Source of the DNA: CAZYFH01 sp965249175 | Lineage (GTDB): Bacteria > Acidobacteriota > Vicinamibacteria > Vicinamibacterales > UBA8438 | Assembly: GCA_965249175.1 (NCBI GenBank) | Contig: OZ252227.1 | Span: 2,542,001 to 2,606,000 of the forward strand | Direction of reading: 5' to 3' | Length of the DNA: 64,000 bases | Part shown: positions 43,528 to 51,337 of the stretch, one piece after another | How the letters are laid out: each line of letters starts with the position of its first letter | Position numbering within the stretch: position 1 is the stretch's first letter | Notes under the pieces: model-generated | What the model was told of the DNA's origin: nothing | Seen by the model: the letters and a program-made list of their open reading frames with translations, nothing else | Database searches by the model: none | Translations under genes and position numbers: made by a program

Positions 43528-43812
43528 CTAGGCGTCCTTGGGCGCGGGAAGTATCTGTTCGACTTCGTCGTGCGGTCGTGGGATGACGTGCACCGACACG
43601 AGCTCACCAACGCGACGCGCCGCAGCGGCGCCAGCGTCCGTCGCGGCCTTGACGGCGCCGACGTCACCCCGGACCATCACGGTGACGTAGCCAGAGCCGA
43701 TGTATTCTTTGCCGATCAGCACCACGTTCGCGGCCTTGACCATGGCATCGGCGGCTTCGATCGAGCCGGTCAGACCCTTCGTCTCGATCATGCCGAGCGC
43801 TTCGAGTGTCAT
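43528..43812 (-). CDS. BMC-H bacterial microcompartment shell protein
   Basis: 94 residues from ATG 43812, the standard size of a hexamer-forming BMC domain; the longer frame adds non-family residues. Marks: ALGMIETKGLTGSIEAADAM, ANVVLIGKEYIGSGYVTVMV (pore-side strand with GSG), RGDVGAVKAATDAGAAAARR and the end VGELVSVHVIPRPH. Such subunits tile a protein shell around aldehyde-producing pathways. The adjacent aldehyde dehydrogenase is the expected cargo. No pentamer (BMC-P), BMC-T or signature enzyme is present in the window. Confidence 0.96.
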   Translation of the reverse strand: MTLEALGMIETKGLTGSIEAADAMVKAANVVLIGKEYIGSGYVTVMVRGDVGAVKAATDAGAAAARRVGELVSVHVIPRPHDEVEQILPAPKDA

Positions 43813-43907
43813 GAGACGTGAGCTCCCACGGGTGGGCGACGGTGAGTACAAGCCGAGACGCACCCTAGCATATTGCTTTCGCTGCGGCAACACGCTACTG
43901 TCCCCGG

Positions 43908-44795
43908 GTGGTGCGTCGCGTGATCCACCATAGCCGTTTCACGACTGCGTGCCTGCTCGTCGTCGGCGGGTCGATCCATGGGGCCTGTGCCGACTCTCCC
44001 GCCCCAATCGCCACACCGACCCTGGGCGTGAGCCGTGCGACCGTTCCGCTCGGAGGTCCGCTGGAACTCAGTATCCGGTTCGATGTCGCGCCCACCGTCG
44101 CGCCATTGATGGAAGACTATCGGGTGCTGCTGCATTTCCTGAACACCGACGCGGATCTGCTATGGGCTGAAGACCACGATCCGCCCGTGCCGACCTCGAC
44201 CTGGGAGCCGGGCCAGCGGGTGGAGTATACGCGTCGGATGACGGTTCCGATGTATCCCTATATCGGTGAAGCACTTGTGGCCGTTGGGCTGTATTCGCGG
44301 GAGACGGACGAGCGATTGCCGTTGGCAGGGGACGACCTCGGTCAGCAGGTGTATCAGGTCGCACGCGTCGCCCTGGTGCCCCAACCGGAAAGCAGCTTCA
44401 TGGTGCACGACGAGGGCTGGCACCCGGCCGAGTTCGAAGGGGACGGCCGTAACGATTGGCGTTGGACGACCGGGCGTGCGGTGCTCTCAGTGCGCAATCC
44501 CGGCACGGACGCGTTGCTCGTCATCGACCTCGAGGGGCGGCCGGACATGTTCGACGGACCACAGACGGTGTCGCTCGTGATCGCGGATCGAGTCCTCGAG
44601 GACATCGTGATCGAGACGAACGATCGTATCAACGTCGAGCGAATCCTGACGGCCGACGATCTTGGATCAACCGAGATTGTGGACATCGAGTTGCACGTGA
44701 CCCCGACCTTCGTTCCGTCCGAGCGCGGTGGCTCGGCGGAGGACACGCGCGAGCTCGGCGTGCGCGTCTTCTACACGTTCTTCGAACCGACGTAA
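43908..44795 (+). CDS. Exported or lipoprotein hypothetical protein
   Basis: 295 residues, GTG start (alternatives a few codons on). The signal segment FTTACLLVVGGSIHGAC has a Cys at about residue 27 suitable for lipidation. Two beta-rich halves are apparent: one with DYRVLLHFLNTDADLLWAED and EYTRRMTVPMYPYIGEALVA, and one with EGDGRNDWRWTTGRAVLSVR, VSLVIADRVLEDIVIE and IELHVTPTF, which looks like a carbohydrate- or glycan-related jelly-roll. I do not recognise a family. Next to a glycosyltransferase and a lytic transglycosylase, so a cell-envelope role is possible. Confidence 0.65.
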   Translation: MVRRVIHHSRFTTACLLVVGGSIHGACADSPAPIATPTLGVSRATVPLGGPLELSIRFDVAPTVAPLMEDYRVLLHFLNTDADLLWAEDHDPPVPTSTWEPGQRVEYTRRMTVPMYPYIGEALVAVGLYSRETDERLPLAGDDLGQQVYQVARVALVPQPESSFMVHDEGWHPAEFEGDGRNDWRWTTGRAVLSVRNPGTDALLVIDLEGRPDMFDGPQTVSLVIADRVLEDIVIETNDRINVERILTADDLGSTEIVDIELHVTPTFVPSERGGSAEDTRELGVRVFYTFFEPT

Positions 44796-44802
44796 CGTAG
44801 AT

Positions 44803-44826
44803 GGGGCTGCGCCCCAAACCCCCGCG
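44803..44826 (+). repeat. GC hairpin GGGGCTGCGCCCC, second copy
   Basis: GGGGCTGCGCCCC followed by AAACCCCCGCG, seven bases after the hypothetical protein stop. Matches the minus-strand copy at 37007-37033. A further small hairpin (CGAGCG, loop TTGTG, CGCTCG; 44837-44853) follows. Confidence 0.5.
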
Positions 44827-44878
44827 CCCGCGCCCGCGAGCGTTGTGCGCTCGTCGGTACGTGTGTTACGTTGGGCGG

Positions 44879-45544
44879 ATGCCTTCCGGCCGATGGTCCT
44901 TGCCGTGGTGCGGCGTCGTGTGGTGCCTGGTGGTACAGCCGACCTCCGCGCCCCCCGTGGCAGAGCGCGTCTATTTCACGACCGGGCAGGTGCTGGCGAC
45001 CGTGGGTCACGCGGTCGAGGGGCGCGGGGTCCGACTCCGTCTGCGCGATGGCGGGGAGATGCTCGTCGACCCGCGCCTCGTCGTGCGCATCGAGTCTGAC
45101 GCCGAGCCTGTTCCGGCGCATGCGCTGACCGCCCGCGTGTCGAGGCCGCGTCTGCCGGCGAAGCCGTACGCGGATATCGTCGCCAGCGCGTCGGCGCGTC
45201 ACGGTGTCGACGCCCGATTGGTGCACGCACTGATCGAGGTTGAGTCGGGATACCGGGCCAATGCGCAGTCATCGAAGGGCGCGATGGGGTTGATGCAGCT
45301 GATGCCGGCGACCGCGGCACGATACGCGGTCGGCAACCCGTTCGACCCGGGCGCAAACATCGACGCCGGGACCCGCCATCTCAAGACGCTGCTGGAGGAG
45401 TTTGGTACGCGGGGGGCTCTCGCCGCTTACAACGCCGGCGAGGGCACGGTGCGTCGTTTTCGCGGGATTCCCCCGTATCCCGAAACCCGTCGGTACGTGA
45501 GCCGCGTGCTGGAGATCGTGGACGCGGCCGTCGGCCAGCACTGA
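44879..45544 (+). CDS. Soluble lytic transglycosylase (SLT domain), exported
   Basis: 221 residues from ATG 44879; the earlier frame runs through hairpin sequence. Signal-like segment WSLPWCGVVWCLVVQPTSAP. A short beta segment (GQVLATVGHAVEGRGVRL) is followed by the goose-type lysozyme/SLT domain: HALIEVESGYRANAQSSKGA (catalytic Glu in EVES), MGLMQLMPATAARYAV, FDPGANIDAGTRHLKTLL and AAYNAGEGTV. Cleaves the glycan strand of peptidoglycan with a 1,6-anhydro end. Directly upstream of the secretion operon; a local lytic enzyme is often needed to fit such envelope machines. Confidence 0.92.
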   Translation: MPSGRWSLPWCGVVWCLVVQPTSAPPVAERVYFTTGQVLATVGHAVEGRGVRLRLRDGGEMLVDPRLVVRIESDAEPVPAHALTARVSRPRLPAKPYADIVASASARHGVDARLVHALIEVESGYRANAQSSKGAMGLMQLMPATAARYAVGNPFDPGANIDAGTRHLKTLLEEFGTRGALAAYNAGEGTVRRFRGIPPYPETRRYVSRVLEIVDAAVGQH

Positions 45545-45616
45545 CGGCTACCGCGCACGGCGTCGCCTCCCACGGGATCAAGATAAGTCCGTGTGTCTCA
45601 ATGGGTTCTGGCCCTC

Positions 45617-45625
45617 TGGTATAAT
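45617..45625 (+). promoter_or_regulatory. Extended -10 promoter of the secretion operon
   Basis: TGGTATAAT: a perfect TATAAT with the extended TGn motif, about 60 bases before the ATG of the first gene. The -35 region is poor, as is common with extended -10 promoters. Confidence 0.6.
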
Positions 45626-45684
45626 TCCATTGGGTGACCAGCCGATAACGTACACGCTGATGCCGTCGTTCTGGCGCCGCCCCT

Positions 45685-46893
45685 ATGGAGTTTCGCTGCC
45701 GACTCGGGACCGACACCGGTGAGATTCTCGAGGGCGTGTATGTCGCCGACAACGAGGCGAAGCTGCGCCAGGATCTCGAGGAGAAGGGTCTCTATGTCCT
45801 CTCGCTGCGCCAGCGCGGCACCCTCGGCTGGCAAGGGCTGACGCTTCCGAAGCGGCAGCGCATCGCGACCCGCGATTTCATCATCTTCAACCAGGAGCTC
45901 GCGGCGCTGCTGCGCGCCGGCATGCCTCTGGTGCAGTCGCTCGATATCCTGCGACAGCGCGTGGAGAACGCGGTGTTCAAGTCGGTGCTCGATGACGTGC
46001 ACGACCGGGTACGGAGCGGCTCGGCGCTCTCCGACGCGTTCGCGGCCCACGGTGCGATGTTTCCCGGCGTGTACACCGCGTCGATCATGGCCGGCGAAAA
46101 GAGCGGCAGTTTGGAGGAGGTGCTTCGACGGTTCATCAGCTACGCGCGTCTCGTCACGGGCGTCAGGCGCAAGATGCTCTCGGCGCTCATCTACCCTGCG
46201 ATCCTCCTCACGCTGGCGTTGGTTGTCGTCCTCATCATCGTGCTCCTCGTCGTGCCCGAGTTCGGGAACTTCTACGATGGGATGGGTGCCGACCTCCCGC
46301 TCGCCACCCGTGCGCTCACGGCGGTCTCGGAGACGCTGCGGGAGACGATCCTGTTCATCATTGCCGGCGGTATCGCGGGTGGCGTGGGTCTCTGGGCATG
46401 GCTCAAGCAGCCCGGCCGCCGCGCCACGATCGATCGTGTGCTGTTGCACGTGCCGGCGGTCGGCGCGATCGCGGCGAAGTTCGCGACGTCGCAGCTCGCG
46501 CGCACGCTCGCCACTCTGCTCGGCGGCGGAATTCCGCTCGTCAACGCCATCGATGTGGCGACGCGATCCGTCGGCAACCAGCACGTCTCGCGCCAGCTGA
46601 CGCGGATCTCCCAGGAGGTGCGCGAAGGGCAGGCGCTCTCCACGTCCATGTCGGCACGCGGGGTGTTTCCGGCGGTCGCCGTCAAGATGGTGGAGGTGGG
46701 CGAGTCGACGGGGGCGCTGCAGGACATGCTGAACAACGTGGCCGACTTCTTTGATGAGGAGATCGAAACGACGCTGGGGCGCGTCGTGACGCTGGTCGAA
46801 CCGGTGCTGCTGGTGGTGATGGGCATTGTGATCGCTGCGCTGCTGCTGGCACTGTACTGGCCGCTGCTTCAGCTCGGGGCCGTCGTGGCATGA
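45685..46893 (+). CDS. gspF: Type II secretion/type IV pilus inner-membrane platform protein (GspF/PilC)
   Basis: 402 residues, usual length. The T2SSF fold repeats twice: DFIIFNQELAALLRAGMPLV...SLEEVLRRFISYA and QLARTLATLLGGGIPLVNAI...SVKMVEVGESTG-type LPDMLNNVADFFDEE segments. Three membrane stretches: ALIYPAILLTLALVVVLIIV, ILFIIAGGIAGGVGLWAWL and VLLVVMGIVIAALLLALYWP. It anchors the assembly ATPase and pulls pilins from the membrane. First gene of the operon; overlaps gspE by four bases (ATGA). Confidence 0.94.
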   Translation: MEFRCRLGTDTGEILEGVYVADNEAKLRQDLEEKGLYVLSLRQRGTLGWQGLTLPKRQRIATRDFIIFNQELAALLRAGMPLVQSLDILRQRVENAVFKSVLDDVHDRVRSGSALSDAFAAHGAMFPGVYTASIMAGEKSGSLEEVLRRFISYARLVTGVRRKMLSALIYPAILLTLALVVVLIIVLLVVPEFGNFYDGMGADLPLATRALTAVSETLRETILFIIAGGIAGGVGLWAWLKQPGRRATIDRVLLHVPAVGAIAAKFATSQLARTLATLLGGGIPLVNAIDVATRSVGNQHVSRQLTRISQEVREGQALSTSMSARGVFPAVAVKMVEVGESTGALQDMLNNVADFFDEEIETTLGRVVTLVEPVLLVVMGIVIAALLLALYWPLLQLGAVVA

Positions 46894-48578
46894 CCGATAT
46901 CAAACCTGCGGATGCGGTCGCGATCCCGACTCCCGAGTCTGCCGAGGCTTCCGGGGAGCTGTCTGTCGCGGCTGGAGCGTCGGAGGCGACGCCAGATGTC
47001 GCCGCTGAGGTCGCGCGCGCGCGCCGGCTCGCGAAGCGCTACCGCCTCGACTTCGTCGACATGGAGCACTTCTACATCGACCAGGAGCTGTTCCGCGCGA
47101 TCCCCGCCGACCTGATGCTTCGCTATGGCTTTGTCCCGCACCGGCGCGACGGTCAGGCGCTGGTCATCGTCGTCTCCGATCCGACGGATCTGCCAATGAT
47201 TGACGAGCTGGCACTGTTGCTCGGCACGCCGATCACCGTGACGGTTGGGACGCCCTCGACGATCGAGTCGATTCTCAAGAAGAGCGAAAGCTCGCAGCGC
47301 GTGCTCGACGAGGCGACGGAGGGTTTCCAGCTCCAGCTGCTGCGCGAAGACGAGGAAGGCGAGGAGAGCCTGACCGTCGAACGACTGACGAGCGACACCA
47401 GCCCCGTGATCCGGCTTGTCGACTCGATAATCTACACCGCGATCCAGCGGCGGGCGAGCGATATTCACGTCGAAACGCAGGACGACGCAGTCCACGTCAA
47501 GTACCGCATCGACGGGGTGCTGCAGGCGGCGATGCAGCCGATCGACAAGCAACACCACAGCGCCGTGCTCTCTCGGATCAAGGTGATGGCGGAGCTGGAC
47601 ATCGCCGAGAAACGGGTCCCGCAGGACGGCCGCTTCAAGCTGAGGATGCCAGGCAAGACGATTGACTTCCGCGTCTCGATCATGCCGAGCGTACACGGCG
47701 AGGATGCGGTCATTCGGATCCTCGACAAGGAATCAATCAGCGAGCAGTTCAGCGAGTTGCGCCTCGACATCCTCGGGTTCCCGCAAGACGAGCTCCAGCG
47801 TTTTCGACGCTATATCGCCGAACCGTACGGCATGGTGCTCGTCACGGGGCCGACCGGCAGCGGCAAGACGACGACGTTGTACGCCGCACTGTCCGAGATC
47901 AAGAGCACCGAGGACAAGATCATCACGATCGAAGACCCCGTGGAGTATCAGCTCAAGGGCATCACCCAGATTCCGATCAACGAACGCAAGGGACTGACCT
48001 TCGCCCGGGGCCTGCGGTCAATCTTGCGGCACGACCCCGACAAGATCATGGTCGGGGAGATCCGCGATCCCGAGACCGCGCAGATTGCGATCCAGTCCGC
48101 GCTCACCGGCCATCTGGTCTTCACGACGGTGCACGCGAATAACGTCGTGGACGTGCTCGGGCGTTTTCTCAACATGGGTGTGGAGCCGTATCAGTTCGTG
48201 TCGGCACTCAACTGCGTGCTTGCGCAGCGGCTGGTCCGTACGATCTGCGCCGACTGCAAACGCCCCGCGCCGATGACCGAGAGCGCGCTCGTCGAGGCGG
48301 CAATCGACCCCGCGACGGCTGCCGGCCATACGTTTTACGAAGGTGGCGGGTGCATCGAGTGCGGTGGCACCGGCTACAAGGGACGCACTGCGATTTGCGA
48401 GCTGCTGGATCTGAGCGACGGAATCCGAGAGATGATCCTGGAGCGCCGCCCCACGTCGGAAATCAAGAAGGCCGCGCGCGAGGAAGGGATGCGCTTTCTC
48501 CGCGAGTCGGCGGTCGAGCAGGCATTCGTCGGGACCACGACGCTGCGCGAAATCAACAAGGTGACCTTCGTTGAGTAG
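46890..48578 (+). CDS. gspE: Secretion/pilus assembly ATPase (GspE/PilB)
   Basis: 562 residues. An N-terminal MshEN-type domain (about 40-140; YGFVPHRRDGQALVIVVSDP) comes before the motor domain: Walker A TGPTGSGKTTTLYAALSEI, Asp box ITIEDPVEYQ, Walker B MVGEIRDPETAQIAIQSALT, His box TTVHANN, and the zinc-finger Cys set CADCKRP...CIECGGTGYKGR. It powers extension of the pseudopilus or pilus. MshEN domains often bind c-di-GMP; whether the binding residues are present here needs an alignment. Confidence 0.95.
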   Translation: MTDIKPADAVAIPTPESAEASGELSVAAGASEATPDVAAEVARARRLAKRYRLDFVDMEHFYIDQELFRAIPADLMLRYGFVPHRRDGQALVIVVSDPTDLPMIDELALLLGTPITVTVGTPSTIESILKKSESSQRVLDEATEGFQLQLLREDEEGEESLTVERLTSDTSPVIRLVDSIIYTAIQRRASDIHVETQDDAVHVKYRIDGVLQAAMQPIDKQHHSAVLSRIKVMAELDIAEKRVPQDGRFKLRMPGKTIDFRVSIMPSVHGEDAVIRILDKESISEQFSELRLDILGFPQDELQRFRRYIAEPYGMVLVTGPTGSGKTTTLYAALSEIKSTEDKIITIEDPVEYQLKGITQIPINERKGLTFARGLRSILRHDPDKIMVGEIRDPETAQIAIQSALTGHLVFTTVHANNVVDVLGRFLNMGVEPYQFVSALNCVLAQRLVRTICADCKRPAPMTESALVEAAIDPATAAGHTFYEGGGCIECGGTGYKGRTAICELLDLSDGIREMILERRPTSEIKKAAREEGMRFLRESAVEQAFVGTTTLREINKVTFVE

Positions 48579-49557
48579 GCGTGCCGCGCGGTTGCCCGCG
48601 CTGCTGTCAACGCCCGGTCCCACTGTGGCTGTCGCGCTGGCCGTCGACGGCGTGACCGCCGTGCAGCTCGCGTGGAGTCGAAGTCGACCGACGATTACCG
48701 CTCACGCGAGGGTCGACCTGCCGGCCGGGGCGCTTGCGCCCGGAGTTGCCGCTCCGAATGTCGTGGATGCGAAGGCGGTCACGGACGCGCTCGGGCAGGC
48801 GCTCGGTCGGCTCCCGCGGCGCCCTTCGCGCGTGGCGCTGGTCGTGCCCGACAGCGCGGCAAAAGTCTCGTTGGTCCACTTCGACAAGGTCCCGTCGCGG
48901 ACGACCGACCTCGAGCAGCTCATTCGGTGGCAGATGCGCAAGGCTGCACCGTTCCGGTTGGAGGACGCGCAGATCGCCTATTCGCCGGGCGCGGCGCTCG
49001 AGGGCGGCGGGCGCGAGTTCGTGATCACACTGATGCGGCGCGACGTCGTCGAGGAGTACGAGCGTGTATGCATGGCGGCGGGCGCGCACCCGGGGCTCAT
49101 TGACCTGGCGAGCTTCAACGTGATCAACGTGGCGCTGGCGGCGGCCAACGGGGCCGCTGCGTCCGACTGGCTGCTCGTGCATGTCGCAGCCGGATACAGC
49201 ACGCTTGCGATCATCCGTGGTGGGGAGCTCATCTTCTTCCGGACTCGCCCGTCGGATGGTGACGGCAACCTCGCCGATCTCGCGCATCAGACCGCCATGT
49301 ATTACCAGGACCGTCTGGGCGGTGGCGGGTTCGGTCGGGCGCTGCTCGCCGGTGAGCCGCAGTTGGAGGCCCCGGGCGGCGGTCCTGGAGCGGTACGGCG
49401 GGCGCTGGAAGAGCGGTTGGACACCGGTCTCGAGTCCATCGCGACGGTGATGCGCGCGCCGGTCAAGGATACGACCGGCGCCGATGCGGCGCTCCTCGAC
49501 GCGCTGGCTGCGCCGGTCGGGCTCCTCGTACGCGACCGTCTCGTGGCCGGGTCGTAG
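48571..49557 (+). CDS. pilM: PilM-like actin-fold assembly protein
   Basis: 328 residues starting at TTG, overlapping the end of gspE by eight bases. Actin-like ATPase fold: VAVALAVDGVTAVQLAW, LEQLIRWQMRKAAPFRLEDA (typical of PilM/MshI), WLLVHVAAGYSTLAIIRGGE and GFGRALLAGEP. PilM binds the cytoplasmic tail of PilN and couples the inner-membrane ring to the ATPase. The usual NLL-containing PilN tail follows in the next gene. Confidence 0.85.
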   Translation: MSRRAARLPALLSTPGPTVAVALAVDGVTAVQLAWSRSRPTITAHARVDLPAGALAPGVAAPNVVDAKAVTDALGQALGRLPRRPSRVALVVPDSAAKVSLVHFDKVPSRTTDLEQLIRWQMRKAAPFRLEDAQIAYSPGAALEGGGREFVITLMRRDVVEEYERVCMAAGAHPGLIDLASFNVINVALAAANGAAASDWLLVHVAAGYSTLAIIRGGELIFFRTRPSDGDGNLADLAHQTAMYYQDRLGGGGFGRALLAGEPQLEAPGGGPGAVRRALEERLDTGLESIATVMRAPVKDTTGADAALLDALAAPVGLLVRDRLVAGS

Positions 49558-49578
49558 CTGGTAGGGGTGGGGCACTCC

Positions 49579-50169
49579 ATGTTGACGACGAATCTCTCCA
49601 CGCGGCCGTTCTACAACGAGCGGGCCGTGCACCTCGCGCTCGCGGTGCTCGGGATCGCGGCGGTGAGCGTGCTGGCGGTGTGTGTCGTGTGGCTCGTCGA
49701 TCTGGCACGGTCCAACACCGCGCTGACGGCGACGGCCGATGAGAACGAGCGTGACGCGGCAGGTGTCGCGGCGCAGACGGCGACGATCCGTCGCGGGATC
49801 GGCGACGCCGAGCTGGCGGAGCTGCGAGACGCCGCATCCGAGGCTAACCAACTCATCGACCAGCGGGTATTCTCCTGGACCGAGTTCTTCAACCGCATCG
49901 AGCGCACGCTGCCGGCGGACGTGATGCTCACTTCCGTCCGACCGGATCACGGCGAGTTCGGCGTCACCGTGTCGGTCGGGGTCATCGGGAAGAGCGTCGC
50001 CGACATCGACGAGTTCATCGAGCGACTGGAGGCCACCGGGGCGTTCGCCGACACGCTGGCGCGTCGAGAGGAAATCACGGAAGAGGGGACGTATCGCGCC
50101 GAGTTACGAGGACGATATCTTCCGGACAGGGGAGCGGCGCCGTTGCCGGAGACGGGGGGGGCGCCATGA
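49579..50169 (+). CDS. pilN: PilN-like inner-membrane alignment protein
   Basis: 196 residues from ATG 49579. The short cytoplasmic tail TNLSTRPFYNERAV is the PilM-binding element (compare INLLPWR in PilN). One membrane helix (LALAVLGIAAVSVLAVCVVWL), a coiled-coil (SNTALTATADENERDAAG) and a ferredoxin-like periplasmic domain (LPADVMLTSVRPDHGEFGVT to IDEFIERLEATGAF). Overlaps the next gene by four bases. Confidence 0.85.
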   Translation: MLTTNLSTRPFYNERAVHLALAVLGIAAVSVLAVCVVWLVDLARSNTALTATADENERDAAGVAAQTATIRRGIGDAELAELRDAASEANQLIDQRVFSWTEFFNRIERTLPADVMLTSVRPDHGEFGVTVSVGVIGKSVADIDEFIERLEATGAFADTLARREEITEEGTYRAELRGRYLPDRGAAPLPETGGAP

Positions 50170-50741
50170 CGCTCGTGACCCGCGTCCTGCGCGAAAAGCG
50201 ACTCCTGGTGTTGCTCGTCGTAGCGGCGATCGCCGTCGACGCGGGACTGTATGCCTTCGCCGTCTATCCGTGGTCGCTCAAGGTGCGAAACGCGGCGGAG
50301 CGGGCGGTGCGTGCGGAAGCGAGCCGCGACATGGTGCGGCAGAGCTTTGGCGCGGCCCAGGCAACGCTGGAAGGGAAGACGCAGGCGGATACCGAGCTGC
50401 GCCGGTTCTACGAGGAGATCCTGCCGCGGGACCTGGCGGGTGCGCGTGGGATCACGGCGCTGCGACTGGCCACCCTGGCAGCGGAGCACCACTTGATTCT
50501 GGAGCGCCGCAGTACGACGCCCGACCGTGATGACGACAGCCAGTTGGCGCGGCTGCGCATGACGATGCTCCTAGAGGGGGAGTATCGCAACATCCGGCAA
50601 TTCGTCTACGCGCTCGAGACCGCGCCGGAGTTCATCGTGATCGAAGAAATCGTGCTGAGCGAAGGGGAGGAGGACGACTCGGTGCAGGTGTTGACGCTCG
50701 GACTCGCCACCTACTATTGGGCCGAGCAGGATGTTTCGTAG
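50166..50741 (+). CDS. pilO: PilO-like inner-membrane alignment protein
   Basis: 191 residues. One membrane helix (LLVLLVVAAIAVDAGLYAFA), a coiled-coil with QSFGAAQATLEGKTQADTEL, then a ferredoxin-like domain (ITALRLATLAAEHHLILERR and IRQFVYALETAPEFIVIEEI). It pairs with PilN to form the periplasmic scaffold. Start overlaps pilN; end overlaps the PilP-like gene by 11 bases. Confidence 0.83.
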   Translation: MTLVTRVLREKRLLVLLVVAAIAVDAGLYAFAVYPWSLKVRNAAERAVRAEASRDMVRQSFGAAQATLEGKTQADTELRRFYEEILPRDLAGARGITALRLATLAAEHHLILERRSTTPDRDDDSQLARLRMTMLLEGEYRNIRQFVYALETAPEFIVIEEIVLSEGEEDDSVQVLTLGLATYYWAEQDVS

Positions 50742-51309
50742 GCGCCCGTTGGTCGTTGTCGCGTTGTTGCACGTCTTGGCACTCTCGGTTCCCGCCTGCC
50801 GGCCGCAGGCCCCGTCGCCCGGCGTGGGCGTCGGTGCTCCATCCGGGCCCGGCATGAATTCCCCCCAACCTGCCGATACATTGGACGGACAGTCTCTCGA
50901 CGTGCGGATCGAGGGGGTGACCGGCGACAAGCCGGCTGCGGCCGACGACCCGCGCAACCCGTTTCGCTTCGGCCCCGGAACACCGACCGGCGGCGAACGA
51001 GAGCCGGCCGACGTAGCGTTGACCCCGGTCCCGGCGGGGCGCGGTTCTGACGACCGCGTGCCGGCCGCACCGTCGCCCGGTGGCGCCCCTGTTGTGGGCG
51101 CGGGCGGTTTGACGTTCATCGGCGTCCTCGAGGCGCCGGAGAGCGTGGGTCTGATCGCGGTCCTGAGTGACGGCGATTACGTCTATCACGGGCGGGTCAA
51201 CGAGGTCATCGAGGGGCGGTATCGCATCGTTCGAATCGACGTCGCGTCGATAGAGATCGAGTTTCTGCAGGGTGGGGGCCGTCAGACGCTTCGGCTGGCG
51301 GGATCCTGA
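50731..51309 (+). CDS. pilP: PilP-like lipoprotein
   Basis: 192 residues. Lipoprotein-type signal (LLHVLALSVPAC, Cys at about residue 23), a Pro/Gly-rich linker to about residue 125, and a C-terminal beta-barrel-like PilP/GspC HR domain: LTFIGVLEAPESVGLIAVL, GDYVYHGRVNEVIEGRYRIV, VASIEIEFLQGGGRQTL. It connects the PilNO ring with the secretin. The linker contains DDPRNPFRFG, the N-terminal PilP motif that binds PilNO. Confidence 0.82.
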   Translation: MFRRRPLVVVALLHVLALSVPACRPQAPSPGVGVGAPSGPGMNSPQPADTLDGQSLDVRIEGVTGDKPAAADDPRNPFRFGPGTPTGGEREPADVALTPVPAGRGSDDRVPAAPSPGGAPVVGAGGLTFIGVLEAPESVGLIAVLSDGDYVYHGRVNEVIEGRYRIVRIDVASIEIEFLQGGGRQTLRLAGS

Positions 51310-51337
51310 CTCCTCACCCGGTCTGGAGCGAGCCACG

